From: Luteitalea sp. TBR-22
GTDB lineage: Bacteria > Acidobacteriota > Vicinamibacteria > Vicinamibacterales > Vicinamibacteraceae
Length of the DNA: 64,000 nucleotides
Assembly: GCF_016865485.1 (NCBI RefSeq)
Contig: NZ_AP024452.1
Coordinates: 3,618,501-3,682,500, forward strand
Reading direction: 5' to 3'
Every line of letters begins with the position of its first letter. The first letter of the stretch is position 1. Position numbers and translations under genes: made by a program. This document shows, in pieces, positions 17,288 through 30,830 of this stretch. The notes under the pieces are model-generated. The model did not search any database and had not been told where the DNA came from. It saw only the letters and a program-made list of their open reading frames with translations.

Positions 17288-17926
17288 TCAGGGGGTCGTC
17301 GCGTCATGGCTGGCTGGAGTCGCGGCCCGGCCCTGTCGATGCGTCGCCACGCGCCAGAGGTACCAGCCGACCATCGAGGCGACGATGGCCGTGGAGGCGG
17401 GCCCGAGCACGTCGTTGACGCGCGTGAACCGTGCTTGCAGGCCGTACCCGGCGAGCGCCAGCGCGCCGGTCCATGCGGAGGTTCCCACGGCCGAGTAGAG
17501 GAAGAAGCGCCAGGGCGGCACGCGCGCCAGGCCGGCGGGCAACGAGATCAACGTGCGGACCGTGGGGACCAGCCGCCCGATCATGAGCGCGATCACCCCG
17601 TGGCGCACCAGCCAGTCTCTGGCGCGATCGATGTCCCCGGGCGCCAGGGTCAACCAGCGGCCGTGCCGCTCGACGAGCTGCCGGAGCCGACGCTCGCCCA
17701 CATGCCACCCGAGCCAGTACCAGGCGGCTTGCCCGACGAGCGAGCCCGCGGTGCCCGCCACGACCACGCCAGGCAGCGACAGGTTCCCTCGAGTCGCCAG
17801 CGCGCCGGCCAGCGGCATGATCAGCTCCGACGGGATCGGCGGAAAGAGATTCTCCAGGCACATGAGGAGCGCGATGCCCGGATAGCCGAGCGAGTTGATG
17901 AGGTCCAGAATCCAGGAACCGCCCAT
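17288..17926 (-). CDS. DedA/SNARE-associated family membrane protein
   Basis: A 212-residue integral membrane protein starting MGGSWILDLINSLGYPGIAL. It has the DedA motif ENLFPPIPSELIMPLAGALA, the second conserved segment GSLVGQAAWYWLGWHVGE, the Arg-containing IGRLVPTVRTLISLPAGLA and several hydrophobic helices. DedA proteins are involved in phospholipid and undecaprenyl-phosphate flipping and in envelope homeostasis. It is divergent from the cystathionine beta-synthase-like gene and is followed by the DUF2959 lipoprotein. Confidence 0.92.
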   Translation of the reverse strand: MGGSWILDLINSLGYPGIALLMCLENLFPPIPSELIMPLAGALATRGNLSLPGVVVAGTAGSLVGQAAWYWLGWHVGERRLRQLVERHGRWLTLAPGDIDRARDWLVRHGVIALMIGRLVPTVRTLISLPAGLARVPPWRFFLYSAVGTSAWTGALALAGYGLQARFTRVNDVLGPASTAIVASMVGWYLWRVATHRQGRAATPASHDATTP

Positions 17927-18020
17927 GGGTGAGCAAGACGTGCAACTCCCCTGCCCCATCGCCGGGAGGCGCCGGGCTCGGCGCCCCGGGTTCCGGTACG
18001 ATGGACGCACGGACGCCCAC

Positions 18021-19388
<1,368 letters not shown>

Positions 19389-19449
19389 GACGGCAGGGCG
19401 TGAGCCAGTTCGGCGGCCGCTCTCGCATTCCCGAACGGAGGAATGTGAG

Positions 19450-20127
19450 ATGTCACCCCGCGTCGCCGTCTGGCTCGTCCTGACCAGTACCATCCTCGTC
19501 GTCCCGCAGCCCGTCGCGGCCCAACCACTTCCGGGCCCGCCGCTCGTCGTGGGCGCGTTGCTCAGCATCAGTTGCCCGGGCAGCTACGACGGCATCCCGA
19601 CCCCGGTCCTGGCGTGTGACCGCGCCGACGAGGGCGCGCCGGGGCCCTACCTGCGTCCCTACGTGTCCGTGCGCCCCGTCGATCGACTGCTCCTGACCGG
19701 GCAGGTGGGGTACGTCCGCCTGCCCGGCTTCGACGCAGCCTACGGCGGGGGCGGGGGGACGCTCCCGGCGCTCACGCTGGTCCGCCCGGCGCGTACGGCC
19801 TGGCACGGGCACGTCACCGCGGCGTATCTCGGTGGCCAGCCGACCCACCCGGTGCGCGCGTTCGTGGGCGGGGGCGTGTCCTACTTCGACGACCCGATCC
19901 GGTACGAGTTCCGCCCCTCGCCGCCCCCGGGCTTCAACGACGGGCTCTCGTGGCAGGAGCGGTCGGGCTGGGATCAGGTGTTCACCGTGGGCGTGCTGTT
20001 CCGCGTCTCGCGCCGCATCGAGGGGCGCGCCTCGTACCTGCTCGCGGGGCAGCTGACGACGCCCACCAACTCCGATGGCGCCTGGCGCCACGAGATCGGC
20101 GTCGGCCTCGGCTGGCGACTCCGGTAA
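19450..20127 (+). CDS. Predicted outer-membrane beta-barrel protein, unknown family
   Basis: A 225-residue protein with a strong GGAGGA ribosome site 7-8 nt before the ATG and a signal peptide (VWLVLTSTILVVPQPVAAQ). The mature part alternates hydrophobic and polar residues, with paired aromatic ends, and closes with HEIGVGLGWRLR, a C-terminal strand like those recognised by the BAM machinery. Strands such as RLLLTGQVGYVRLP and VRAFVGGGVSYFDDP fit a small 8- to 10-strand barrel. I do not recognise a named family. Same orientation as the CBS-like gene, 61 bp downstream. Confidence 0.65.
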   Translation: MSPRVAVWLVLTSTILVVPQPVAAQPLPGPPLVVGALLSISCPGSYDGIPTPVLACDRADEGAPGPYLRPYVSVRPVDRLLLTGQVGYVRLPGFDAAYGGGGGTLPALTLVRPARTAWHGHVTAAYLGGQPTHPVRAFVGGGVSYFDDPIRYEFRPSPPPGFNDGLSWQERSGWDQVFTVGVLFRVSRRIEGRASYLLAGQLTTPTNSDGAWRHEIGVGLGWRLR

Positions 20128-20245
20128 GCCTTCACCGACCCGTCTCCCCATTCACGCCCGGCAGCCTGCGCAGTTCCCGAGGCCGCGTCGCCGTTGCCCC
20201 GAGGGGCGGCGGGGCCGCGGCGCAGACGCCCGACCGCCGTCCCGG

Positions 20246-20274
20246 TTGACAACGACTCCGGTGCTGAATAGGCT
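20246..20274 (+). promoter_or_regulatory. Promoter for the TonB-dependent receptor
   Basis: TTGACA (20246-20251), 17-nt spacer, TAGGCT (20269-20274). It is the clearest feature of the 285-bp gap 20128-20412 and gives a leader of about 130 nt. Confidence 0.55.
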
Positions 20275-20412
20275 TCGCCCCACGACGAGTTCCGCTCTCC
20301 CTCCAGCGACGTCCCCGCGCTCGTGAACGCGGTCGGGATGGCGCTAGCTTGTGGCAGGCTCGGCGTCACCGAACGACGGATGCGAAGGCCCGACGACCTG
20401 GAGGAGCACCGA

Positions 20413-23943
<3,531 letters not shown>

Positions 23944-23959
23944 CGCCACCACTGCGGCA

Positions 23960-24025
23960 GGGCGGGGTGTCCCACCCCGCCCTGAGCCTGAAACGACGAA
24001 GGGCCCGGGTTCCCGGGCCCTTCGT
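23960..24025 (+). terminator. Two GC-rich hairpins ending the TonB-receptor unit
   Basis: First hairpin 23960-23982 (GGCGGGGTG pairing with CACCCCGCC, 3-nt loop). Second 23996-24025: ACGAAGGGCCCGGG pairs with CCCGGGCCCTTCGT around a 2-nt loop, followed by GTTTC. The second is symmetric and can serve the convergent dcd operon as well. Confidence 0.85.
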
Positions 24026-24046
24026 GTTTCTCGCCTCACGGCCGAC

Positions 24047-24601
24047 TCACAGCTTCGGCAGCGTGACGCCGGTCTGCTTGAGGTACTTCCCCTTCTTGTC
24101 GGCGTAGGAGACTTCGCAGGGCTCGTCGCCCTGGAAGAACAGCACCTGCGCGATGCCCTCGTTGGCGTAGATGCGGGCCGGCAGCGGCGTCGTGTTGCTG
24201 ATCTCCAGCGTCACGTAGCCCTCCCATTCCGGCTCGAACGGCGTGACGTTGACGATGATGCCGCAACGGGCGTAGGTCGACTTGCCGAGGCACACCGTGA
24301 GCACGTCGCGCGGGATGCGGAAGTACTCGATCGTGCGGGCCAGCGCGAACGAGTTCGGCGGCACGATGCAGACGTCGGTCCTGATGTCCACGAAGCTGCG
24401 GGGATCGAAGTTCTTCGGATCGATCACCGTGTTGTTGATGTTCGTGAAGACCTTGAACTCGTCGGCGACGCGGATGTCGTAGCCGTACGACGACAGGCCG
24501 AAGGACACCACGCCCTCGCGCACCTGCCGGTCCTCGAACGGCTCGATCATGCCGTGTTCGAGGGCCATGCGACGGATCCAGCGATCGGACTTGATGGACA
24601 T
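24047..24601 (-). CDS. dcd: dCTP deaminase
   Basis: A 184-residue protein, usual length for Dcd. It has the trimer-forming dUTPase-like fold with conserved [32 protein letters not shown] and the catalytic Glu in [14 protein letters not shown]. It deaminates dCTP to dUTP, feeding dTMP synthesis; some homologues also hydrolyse dUTP, which cannot be decided here. Last gene of the ndk-DUF2905-dcd unit, all nucleotide-related apart from the middle gene. Confidence 0.95.
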   Translation of the reverse strand: MSIKSDRWIRRMALEHGMIEPFEDRQVREGVVSFGLSSYGYDIRVADEFKVFTNINNTVIDPKNFDPRSFVDIRTDVCIVPPNSFALARTIEYFRIPRDVLTVCLGKSTYARCGIIVNVTPFEPEWEGYVTLEISNTTPLPARIYANEGIAQVLFFQGDEPCEVSYADKKGKYLKQTGVTLPKL

Positions 24602-24617
24602 AGGCGAAGCGGCCGGC

Positions 24618-24812
24618 CTACCGCCGGAACAGCGACATCAGCACCGTCAGCAGGATGCTGAGGACGATGGAGGTGACGATCGGGAAGTAGAAGGTGCCCC
24701 GCCCGCGCGAGACGACGATGTCGCCGGGGAGCCGCCCGAGCGGCACCCCCAGCATCATCAGCGCACCGATGCCCGCGATGATCAGTCCGACGACGACGAG
24801 GGAACGTCCCAT
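24618..24812 (-). CDS. DUF2905 two-helix membrane protein
   Basis: A 64-residue protein with two hydrophobic helices ([17 protein letters not shown] and [20 protein letters not shown]) joined by the DUF2905 signature [14 protein letters not shown]. The function is unknown; the family is widespread as a tiny inner-membrane protein. It lies 15 nt after ndk and 16 nt before dcd. Confidence 0.88.
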   Translation of the reverse strand: MGRSLVVVGLIIAGIGALMMLGVPLGRLPGDIVVSRGRGTFYFPIVTSIVLSILLTVLMSLFRR

Positions 24813-24827
24813 CGCGGGCAGGGGTCG

Positions 24828-25238
24828 CTACAGTTCCAGGCCGCGGAAGAAGTAGCCCAGCTCGAACGCGGCCGTCTCCGGCGCATCCGACCCGTGGGTG
24901 GCGTTGTTGTCGATGGAGGCGCCGAACTCCTTGCGCAGCGTGCCCTCCTCGGCGTTGGCCGGGTTGGTCGCCCCCATCAGCGTGCGCCACTTCTTGATCG
25001 CGTCCGGTGCCTCGAGGCACAGGAGCACGCAGGGGCCCGACGACATGAAGTCGGTCAGCCCGCCGAAGAAGGGCTTCTCCTTGTGCACGGCGTAGAAGCC
25101 CTCGGCTTCGCGCTTGGAGAGGTGCTGGAGCCGCATCGCGACGATGCGGAAGCCCTCCTGCTCGATGCGGGCAAGGATGCGGCCGATGACGGCGTTCTTG
25201 ACGGCGTCGGGTTTGATGATGGCGAAGGTACGTTCCAT
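24828..25238 (-). CDS. ndk: Nucleoside diphosphate kinase
   Basis: A 136-residue protein with the Ndk N-terminus [18 protein letters not shown] and the phospho-histidine motif [12 protein letters not shown] near residue 115. It transfers the gamma-phosphate from ATP to other nucleoside diphosphates through the His. No purine-rich ribosome site precedes the ATG: from 7 nt upstream the leader is the C-rich strand of a heptamer array, which could affect translation. It heads the unit ndk-DUF2905-dcd. Confidence 0.96.
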   Translation of the reverse strand: MERTFAIIKPDAVKNAVIGRILARIEQEGFRIVAMRLQHLSKREAEGFYAVHKEKPFFGGLTDFMSSGPCVLLCLEAPDAIKKWRTLMGATNPANAEEGTLRKEFGASIDNNATHGSDAPETAAFELGYFFRGLEL

Positions 25239-25244
25239 GAGTTC

Positions 25245-25293
25245 GGGAATCGGGAGTCGGGAGTCGGGAGTCGGGAGTTGGGAATCGGGAATC
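25245..25293 (+). repeat. Heptamer array, 7 units of GGGARTC, upstream of ndk
   Basis: Seven contiguous units: GGGAATC, GGGAGTC three times, GGGAGTT, GGGAATC twice. The nearest edge is 7 nt from the ndk ATG. G3-N4 spacing satisfies an intramolecular G-quadruplex motif on the plus strand, the template for ndk. Confidence 0.92.
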
Positions 25294-25316
25294 GCCGAAC
25301 GGCGGCGCGCGTAGCC

Positions 25317-25334
25317 GTCGACCTTCAGGTCGAC
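25317..25334. repeat. Dispersed 18-bp palindrome, copy 1
   Basis: GTCGACCTTCAGGTCGAC, 8-bp arms around a 2-nt centre, preceded by GTAGCC. Other copies are at 33425, 33477, 46117 and 46163. Confidence 0.9.
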
Positions 25335-25338
25335 GGGC

Positions 25339-25390
25339 GTTCGGCGTTCGGCGTTCGGCGTTCGGCGCTAAACGTTAAACGTCAAACGTC
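25339..25390 (+). repeat. Two adjoining heptamer arrays: GTTCGGC x4 and AAACGTY x3
   Basis: GTTCGGC x4 at 25339-25366, 3 nt, then AAACGTT, AAACGTC, AAACGTC at 25370-25390. The last unit overlaps the korB stop codon. Confidence 0.88.
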
Positions 25391-26435
25391 ACTTGTGCTT
25401 CTCCATGACCTCGTCGAGCACCGACCTGGGCGGGCGCGTCCTCGAGATCGGGAGGCTGGCGAGCGGCTCGTCCACCGTGTTGAGCAGGCTGAGGAAGTCG
25501 GTCGCGTCCGGCTCGATGTAGATGATGCCGGTCGCGAACTCGCCGCGCCGCATGGTCTCGTGCAGCGTGCGGCGCGCCTCGAGCTTGTCGGTGGGGTTGT
25601 GCGACGACTCCAGCTTGCGCAGGATGAGCGTCGAGCCGTCGTGCATCTTCACCGGCGTCGCGCTGCCCTCCTCGTAGTCCACCGAGATGTCCTCGAAGAA
25701 CGGCACGAAGCTGATCTCGTTGACGACCTCGTCGTGTTCCTTGGCGTACGCGTAGCTCTTGGTGGAGCCTTCGTGGTCGTTGAAGGTCACGCACGGCGAG
25801 ATCACGTCGATGAGGCAGGTGCCCTTGTGCGCGATGGCCGCCTTCAGGATCGACAGCAGCTGCTTCTTGTCGCCCGAGAACGATCGCGCCACGAACGTCG
25901 CGCCGAGCTCGATGGCCAGGGCGCAGAGGTCGATCGGCGGCAGGTCGTTGACCACGCCGTTCTTGAGCGTGCTCCCGAGGTCGGCCGTCGGCGAGAACTG
26001 CCCCTTGGTGAGCCCGTAGCAGCCGTTGTCCTCGACGATGTAGATGAGGGGCAGGTTGCGGCGCATCAGGTGCACGAACTGCCCGACGCCGATGGCGCCG
26101 GTGTCGCCGTCGCCGCTCACGCCGATGCCGAGCATCGTCTTGTTGGCCAGCAACGCGCCGGTGGCCACCGACGGCATGCGACCGTGCACGGAGTTGAAGC
26201 CGTGCGCGGTGCCGAGGAAGTACGCGGGGCTCTTGCTCGAGCAACCGATGCCCGAGAACTTCATCACCCGCGTCGGCTCGACGCCCATCTCGTAGAACGC
26301 GTCGATGATGCGCTCGCTGATGGCGTTGTGGCCGCACCCGGCGCACAGCGTCGTCTTGGCGCCGCGATAGGCGGCGGCCTCGAGGTTGATGCGGTTGACC
26401 TTCTTGGGCGGCGTCGGGACGGCGGGAGTGGACAC
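25389..26435 (-). CDS. korB: 2-oxoacid:ferredoxin oxidoreductase, beta subunit
   Basis: A 348-residue protein with a GTG start 2 nt after the korA stop. The thiamine-diphosphate site is clear: TLCAGCGHNAISERI, GIGVSGDGDTGAIG and EDNGCYGLTKGQFSPT. With KorA it forms the 2-oxoglutarate (or related 2-oxoacid):ferredoxin oxidoreductase, converting 2-oxoglutarate plus CoA to succinyl-CoA, CO2 and reduced ferredoxin. No separate 4Fe-4S delta subunit is seen. Adjacent sucCD, which use succinyl-CoA, support 2-oxoglutarate as substrate. Its last bases run into a heptamer array. Confidence 0.93.
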   Translation of the reverse strand: MSTPAVPTPPKKVNRINLEAAAYRGAKTTLCAGCGHNAISERIIDAFYEMGVEPTRVMKFSGIGCSSKSPAYFLGTAHGFNSVHGRMPSVATGALLANKTMLGIGVSGDGDTGAIGVGQFVHLMRRNLPLIYIVEDNGCYGLTKGQFSPTADLGSTLKNGVVNDLPPIDLCALAIELGATFVARSFSGDKKQLLSILKAAIAHKGTCLIDVISPCVTFNDHEGSTKSYAYAKEHDEVVNEISFVPFFEDISVDYEEGSATPVKMHDGSTLILRKLESSHNPTDKLEARRTLHETMRRGEFATGIIYIEPDATDFLSLLNTVDEPLASLPISRTRPPRSVLDEVMEKHK

Positions 26436-26437
26436 GG

Positions 26438-28327
26438 CTAGACGGCCTCCTCTGCCCCGACGATGGCGTCCTCGGGCGACGTCTCGGGCGGCAGGGCCAT
26501 GCGCCCCTCGTGGGCGCGGATCTCCTCGGTGACCGAACGGGCGTCGATGGGCAGCCCGTTGTAGTGACGGACGCTGGTCAGCTTGCTGATCTGCGATCCG
26601 GAGAGCTCCTGGCGCAGCAGGCCGAACATCTGGCCGTCGCGGTTCTGCTCGACCACGTAGACGCGATCGTGAGCGTCGATGAACTCGCCCACCTGGTGCG
26701 TGAACGGGTAGGCGCGCAGGCGCAGGTACGACGTCTCGATGCCGGCCTCGGCGCGCAGCTGGTCGCGGCTCTCGACGATCGCCCAGTGCGACGTGCCGTA
26801 GGCGATGATGCCGATGCGCGCCCGCTCGTGCTGGTCGAGCTCGGGCTGCGGCACGTGCGCCCGCGCCGTCTCGAACTTGCGCAGCAGCCGATCGATGTTG
26901 GTGGTGTAGTCGTCGGGCTTCTCGCTGTACTGCGCCTTGGCGTTGTGCCCGGACCCGCGCGTGAAGAAGGCCGGCCCCTGGCCGGGCAGCGTGCGGTACG
27001 GGATGCCGTCGCCGTCGACGTCCTTGTACCGGCCCCACTCGCCGATCGCCTGCAGCGTCTCGGGCGTGAGCACCTTGCCGCGGTCGAGCGGCGTCTCGGG
27101 GTACGGGAACGTCTCGGCCATCCAGGTGTTCATGCCGAGGTCGAGGTCGGTCATGACGAAGATGGGCGTCTGGAAGCGCTCCGCGAGGTCGAACGCGTCG
27201 ATCGACATCGTGTACGCCTCGCTCACCGAGGCCGGCAGCAGCAGGATGTGCCGCGTGTCGCCGTGCGAGAGGCCGGCCGCAAACGCGATGTCGCCTTGCG
27301 CGGTGCGCGTCGGCAGGCCCGTCGAGGGGCCGACGCGTTGCACGTCGAAGATCACCGCAGGCAACTCGGCGTAGTAGGCCAGGCCCGTGAACTCCGCCAT
27401 CAGCGAGATGCCGGGGCCCGACGTGGACGTCATCGAGCGCGCACCGGCCCACGAGGCGCCGACCACCATGCCGAGCGCCGCGATCTCGTCCTCGGCCTGC
27501 ACGACCGCGAACGTCGCCTTGCCGGTCTCGGGGTCCATGCGGTACTTGCGGAGGTAGTCGATCAGCGTCTCGCACAGCGACGAGGACGGCGTGATCGGAT
27601 ACCAGGCGACGACGGTGACGCCGGCCATCAGGCAGCCGAGCGCCGCGGCGCTGTTGCCGTCGATCAGGATCAGATCCTGCGTCTCGGACATCCGCGCCAC
27701 CTTGAGCGGCACGGGACGGTCGGCGAAGGTGGCGTCGGCGTAGGCGAACCCGGCCTGCAGCGCCGCCTGGTTGAGGGCGAGCGCCTTGGCCTTGCGCTTC
27801 AGCTGCCGGGTCAGCGCCTTGTCCATCTCGGCCAGGTCGATGTCGAGCAGGCGCGACAGGATGCCGTCGTAGATCATGTTGCGCACGAGGCGGCGCAGGC
27901 GGGCGTCGGGGCACACCTCGGCGACGATCTTGTCGAACGGCACCGGATAGAACACGAGGTCGGCGCGCAGGGCGTCGAGCTTGAGCGGCTCGTCGTAGAC
28001 CACCGCGCAGCCCGGCTCGAGGGCCATGACGTCCTCGTGCGCCGTCTCGGGGTTCATCGCGACGAGGAGGTCGATTTCCTTCTTGCGCGCGATGTAGCCG
28101 TCCTTGTTGGCCCGGATGGTGTACCAGGTCGGCAGCCCGGCGATGTTGGACGGGAAGAGGTTCTTGCCCGAGACCGGCACGCCCATCTGGAAGATGGAGC
28201 GGAGCAGGACGAGGTTGGCGGTCTGGCTCCCCGAGCCATTGACCGTGGCGACCTGGATGCTGAAGTCGTTGACGCGGGTGGGCGACGAGACGGCTGCTGG
28301 CGCGGCCAGCAGGTCGGAGGAAGCCAT
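26438..28327 (-). CDS. korA: 2-oxoacid:ferredoxin oxidoreductase, fused gamma-alpha subunit
   Basis: A 629-residue protein. Residues about 20-195 form the gamma domain (VNGSGSQTANLVLLRSIFQ, GVPVSGKNLFPSNIAGLPTW), and the rest forms the alpha domain, with WYPITPSSSLCETLIDYLR and SMTSTSGPGISLMAEFTGLA. Gamma-alpha fusion is common in aerobic and microaerobic KorAB enzymes. ATG 28327 starts the natural N-terminus. A TATGAT at 28394-28399 (minus strand) is a likely -10, placed directly after the sucD terminator hairpin. Confidence 0.93.
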   Translation of the reverse strand: MASSDLLAAPAAVSSPTRVNDFSIQVATVNGSGSQTANLVLLRSIFQMGVPVSGKNLFPSNIAGLPTWYTIRANKDGYIARKKEIDLLVAMNPETAHEDVMALEPGCAVVYDEPLKLDALRADLVFYPVPFDKIVAEVCPDARLRRLVRNMIYDGILSRLLDIDLAEMDKALTRQLKRKAKALALNQAALQAGFAYADATFADRPVPLKVARMSETQDLILIDGNSAAALGCLMAGVTVVAWYPITPSSSLCETLIDYLRKYRMDPETGKATFAVVQAEDEIAALGMVVGASWAGARSMTSTSGPGISLMAEFTGLAYYAELPAVIFDVQRVGPSTGLPTRTAQGDIAFAAGLSHGDTRHILLLPASVSEAYTMSIDAFDLAERFQTPIFVMTDLDLGMNTWMAETFPYPETPLDRGKVLTPETLQAIGEWGRYKDVDGDGIPYRTLPGQGPAFFTRGSGHNAKAQYSEKPDDYTTNIDRLLRKFETARAHVPQPELDQHERARIGIIAYGTSHWAIVESRDQLRAEAGIETSYLRLRAYPFTHQVGEFIDAHDRVYVVEQNRDGQMFGLLRQELSGSQISKLTSVRHYNGLPIDARSVTEEIRAHEGRMALPPETSPEDAIVGAEEAV

Positions 28328-28393
28328 TCTATCTGCCTCGAGGTGGGACGCCACGCGGCCACGCGACCGGCGTGGCAGGTGCCCATCCGAGGC

Positions 28394-28438
28394 ATCATAA
28401 CAAATGCCGGGAAGGCCGAGAGGCCGAAGGCCGGCATT
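28394..28438 (-). terminator. sucD terminator overlapping the korA promoter
   Basis: Inverted repeat AATGCCGG (28403-28410) / CCGGCATT (28431-28438) with an inner GGCC/GGCC pair, followed on the minus strand by TTTGTTATGATG. The TATGAT inside that tail (28394-28399) can act as the korA -10. Confidence 0.6.
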
Positions 28439-28473
28439 CCCCGGCCTCCGACATCCGCGACATTTCAGGGCAC

Positions 28474-29340
28474 TTAGAGACGGCTGGCGATCGCCGCGCC
28501 GATGTCGGCCGGGCTCTTCACCACCGTCACGCCGGCGGCCGACAGGGCCGCCATCTTCTCGTCGGCCGTGCCCTTGCCACCGGAGATGATCGCGCCGGCG
28601 TGTCCCATGCGGCGTCCCGGCGGCGCGGTCTGGCCGGCGATGAAGCCGACGACCGGCTTCTTGAAGTTGGCCTGGATCCAGGCGGCCGCTTCCTGCTCGG
28701 CCGACCCGCCGATCTCGCCGATCATCACCACCGCCTCGGTCTGCGCGTCGTTGGCGAACAGCTCGAGGGCATCGATGAAGGTGGTGCCGATGAGCGGGTC
28801 GCCACCGATGCCGATGCAGGTCGTCTGGCCGAGGCCCAGCTTGGTGAGCTGGTGGATGGCCTCGTAGGTCAGCGTGCCGCTCTTGGACACGATGCCGACG
28901 CGGCCCTCGGTGCAGATGTGACCGGGGATGATGCCGGCCTTGGCCTGCCCCGCCGTGATCAGGCCCGGGCAGTTGGGGCCGATTAGGCGGCTCTTCTTGC
29001 CCTTCATGAAGTGGAGCGCCTTCATCGTGTCGAGCACCGGGATGCCCTCGGTGATGCACACGATCAGCTCGAGGCCGGCGTCGGCGCCCTCCATGATGGC
29101 GTCGGCGGCAAACGGCGGCGGCACGAAGATCACCGAGGCGTTGGCGCCGGTCTTGGCGACCGCGTCGGCCACGGTGTTGAACACCGGGAAGCCCTCGTGG
29201 GTGGTGCCGCCCTTGCCGGGCGTGACGCCTCCGACGACGTTGGTGCCATAGGCCGCGGCGGCCTTGGCGTGGAAGGTGCCCTCGCGCCCGGTGAGGCCCT
29301 GGACGATGAGACGGGTCGACTTGTCGATCAGAACGGCCAT
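28474..29340 (-). CDS. sucD: Succinate-CoA ligase, alpha subunit
   Basis: A 288-residue protein with the CoA-binding Rossmann domain ([21 protein letters not shown] at the N-terminus), [20 protein letters not shown] and the active-site phospho-histidine in [20 protein letters not shown]. It forms succinate and ATP/GTP from succinyl-CoA. Follows sucC by 18 nt. Together with korAB it gives the succinyl-CoA section of the TCA cycle. Confidence 0.97.
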   Translation of the reverse strand: MAVLIDKSTRLIVQGLTGREGTFHAKAAAAYGTNVVGGVTPGKGGTTHEGFPVFNTVADAVAKTGANASVIFVPPPFAADAIMEGADAGLELIVCITEGIPVLDTMKALHFMKGKKSRLIGPNCPGLITAGQAKAGIIPGHICTEGRVGIVSKSGTLTYEAIHQLTKLGLGQTTCIGIGGDPLIGTTFIDALELFANDAQTEAVVMIGEIGGSAEQEAAAWIQANFKKPVVGFIAGQTAPPGRRMGHAGAIISGGKGTADEKMAALSAAGVTVVKSPADIGAAIASRL

Positions 29341-29358
29341 GGTCGTGTCCGGGTTCCT

Positions 29359-30519
29359 CTAGCGCGCCAGGGCGACGACCTTGTCGGCCGCCTCGCCCAT
29401 CGTGTCCGCGGTGGTGAAGTTGAGTCCGCTCTCACGGAGCATGGCCTTGCCCTGCTCCACGTTGGTGCCTTCCATGCGGATGACGATCGGGACCGGCACG
29501 CCGAGGTCCGTGACGGCGGCGATGACGCCCTCGGCCAGGACGTCGCAGCGCAGGATGCCGCCGAAGATGTTGATCAGCACGGCCTTCACGTTCTTGTCCG
29601 ACATCAGGATGCGGAAGGCGTTCTTGATCTGCTCGGCGTTGGCGCCGCCGCCGACGTCGAGGAAGTTGGCCGGCTGCCCGCCGGCCAGCTTGATGATGTC
29701 CATGGTCGCCATGGCAAGGCCGGCGCCGTTGACCATGCAGCCGATCGTGCCGTCGAGGCGGATGTAGTTCAGCGAGTACTTGCTGGCCTCGATCTCGAGC
29801 GGGTCTTCCTCGGCCAGGTCGCGCAGGTCGCGGAAGTCCTGGTGGCGGTAGAGGGCGTTGTCGTCGAAGGTCACCTTGGCGTCGAGGGCGATGACGTCGC
29901 CGCCCTCGGTGACGATCAGCGGGTTGATCTCGATCAGCGAGGCGTCGGTGGCGACGAAGGCCTCGTAGATCTGCTGCATCACCTTGACGGCCTTGTTGAC
30001 GTGCTCGGGCGCCAGGCCGATGCCGAAGGCGAGCTGGCGGGCCTGGAACCCGGTCAGGCCGGTCACCGGGCTGATGGCGACCTTCTTGATGGCGTCGGGG
30101 TTCTTCTCGGCGACCTCCTCGATGTCCATGCCACCCTCGGCGCTGGCCATCAACACGGGGCAGCCGGCGGCGCGGTCGACCAGGAGGCCGAGGTACAGCT
30201 CCTTGGCGATCTTGACGCCCTCCTCGATCAGGAGGCGCTCGACCTTGCGGCCCTCGGGGCCGGTCTGGTGGGTCACCAGGGTCATGCCGAGGATCTGCTT
30301 GGCCATCTCCTCGGCGGCCGCCGCGTCCTTGACGACCTTGACGCCGCCACCCTTGCCACGGCCACCTGCGTGGATCTGGGCCTTGACGACGGTCACGCCC
30401 CCACCGAGACGCCGGGCGATGGCGCCCGCCTCCTCGACCGAGAATGCGACTTCCCCGCGGGGCACCGGCACGCCGTGCCGGGCCAGGATGGCCTTTGCCT
30501 GATACTCGTGAATCTTCAC
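29359..30519 (-). CDS. sucC: Succinate-CoA ligase, beta subunit
   Basis: A 386-residue protein from GTG 30519, with AAGGA 7 nt upstream. The N-terminal [20 protein letters not shown] and the ATP-grasp motifs [18 protein letters not shown] and LEINPL-like [15 protein letters not shown] are standard; [20 protein letters not shown] is in the C-terminal domain. It binds nucleotide and grasps the phospho-His loop of SucD. It is divergent from sdhC. Confidence 0.97.
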   Translation of the reverse strand: MKIHEYQAKAILARHGVPVPRGEVAFSVEEAGAIARRLGGGVTVVKAQIHAGGRGKGGGVKVVKDAAAAEEMAKQILGMTLVTHQTGPEGRKVERLLIEEGVKIAKELYLGLLVDRAAGCPVLMASAEGGMDIEEVAEKNPDAIKKVAISPVTGLTGFQARQLAFGIGLAPEHVNKAVKVMQQIYEAFVATDASLIEINPLIVTEGGDVIALDAKVTFDDNALYRHQDFRDLRDLAEEDPLEIEASKYSLNYIRLDGTIGCMVNGAGLAMATMDIIKLAGGQPANFLDVGGGANAEQIKNAFRILMSDKNVKAVLINIFGGILRCDVLAEGVIAAVTDLGVPVPIVIRMEGTNVEQGKAMLRESGLNFTTADTMGEAADKVVALAR

Positions 30520-30660
30520 CGGGAATCCTTGGACGTGGTGATCGGTGGCGCGAACGAACGGGCCGGACCGCGTGCGCGGGATCGATCTGGACCGCGGCAG
30601 CGTCCCTATCATCAGCATCCCGATGGGGGATGGTCAAGCCTCGTGGGCGCGATCCCGTTG

Positions 30661-30684
30661 CCCGCCGGACCCGGCGGGTATACC
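30661..30684 (+). promoter_or_regulatory. Candidate sdhC promoter beside an inverted repeat
   Basis: CCCGCCG/CGGCGGG inverted repeat (30661-30678, 4-nt loop) immediately precedes TATACC (30679-30684), a plausible -10; a TTGCCC at 30658 is only 15 nt upstream. The rest of the 311-bp gap 30520-30830 shows no gene. Confidence 0.35.
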
Positions 30685-30786
30685 ATTCCGGGGGTTCGGG
30701 CTGCCGCGCACCTCACGGGGATGCCCATCCACCAGCGTCGCCGCCCAACGCCAGATGTCATCCGACAGTTCAGTGCCTTCCTCGAC

Positions 30787-30820
30787 GCAGCCGGACGCCT
30801 GTGCAGGCGTGTCGGGCTGC
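30787..30820 (+). promoter_or_regulatory. Leader hairpin directly upstream of the sdhC ribosome site
   Basis: ACGCCTG/CAGGCGT (30795-30810) forms a perfect palindrome with a 2-nt centre, extended by outer pairs GCAGCC/GGCTGC (30787-30792 and 30815-30820). The ribosome site GGAG starts at the next base, 30821, and the ATG is at 30831. Confidence 0.5.
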
Positions 30821-30830
30821 GGAGTCTGAC

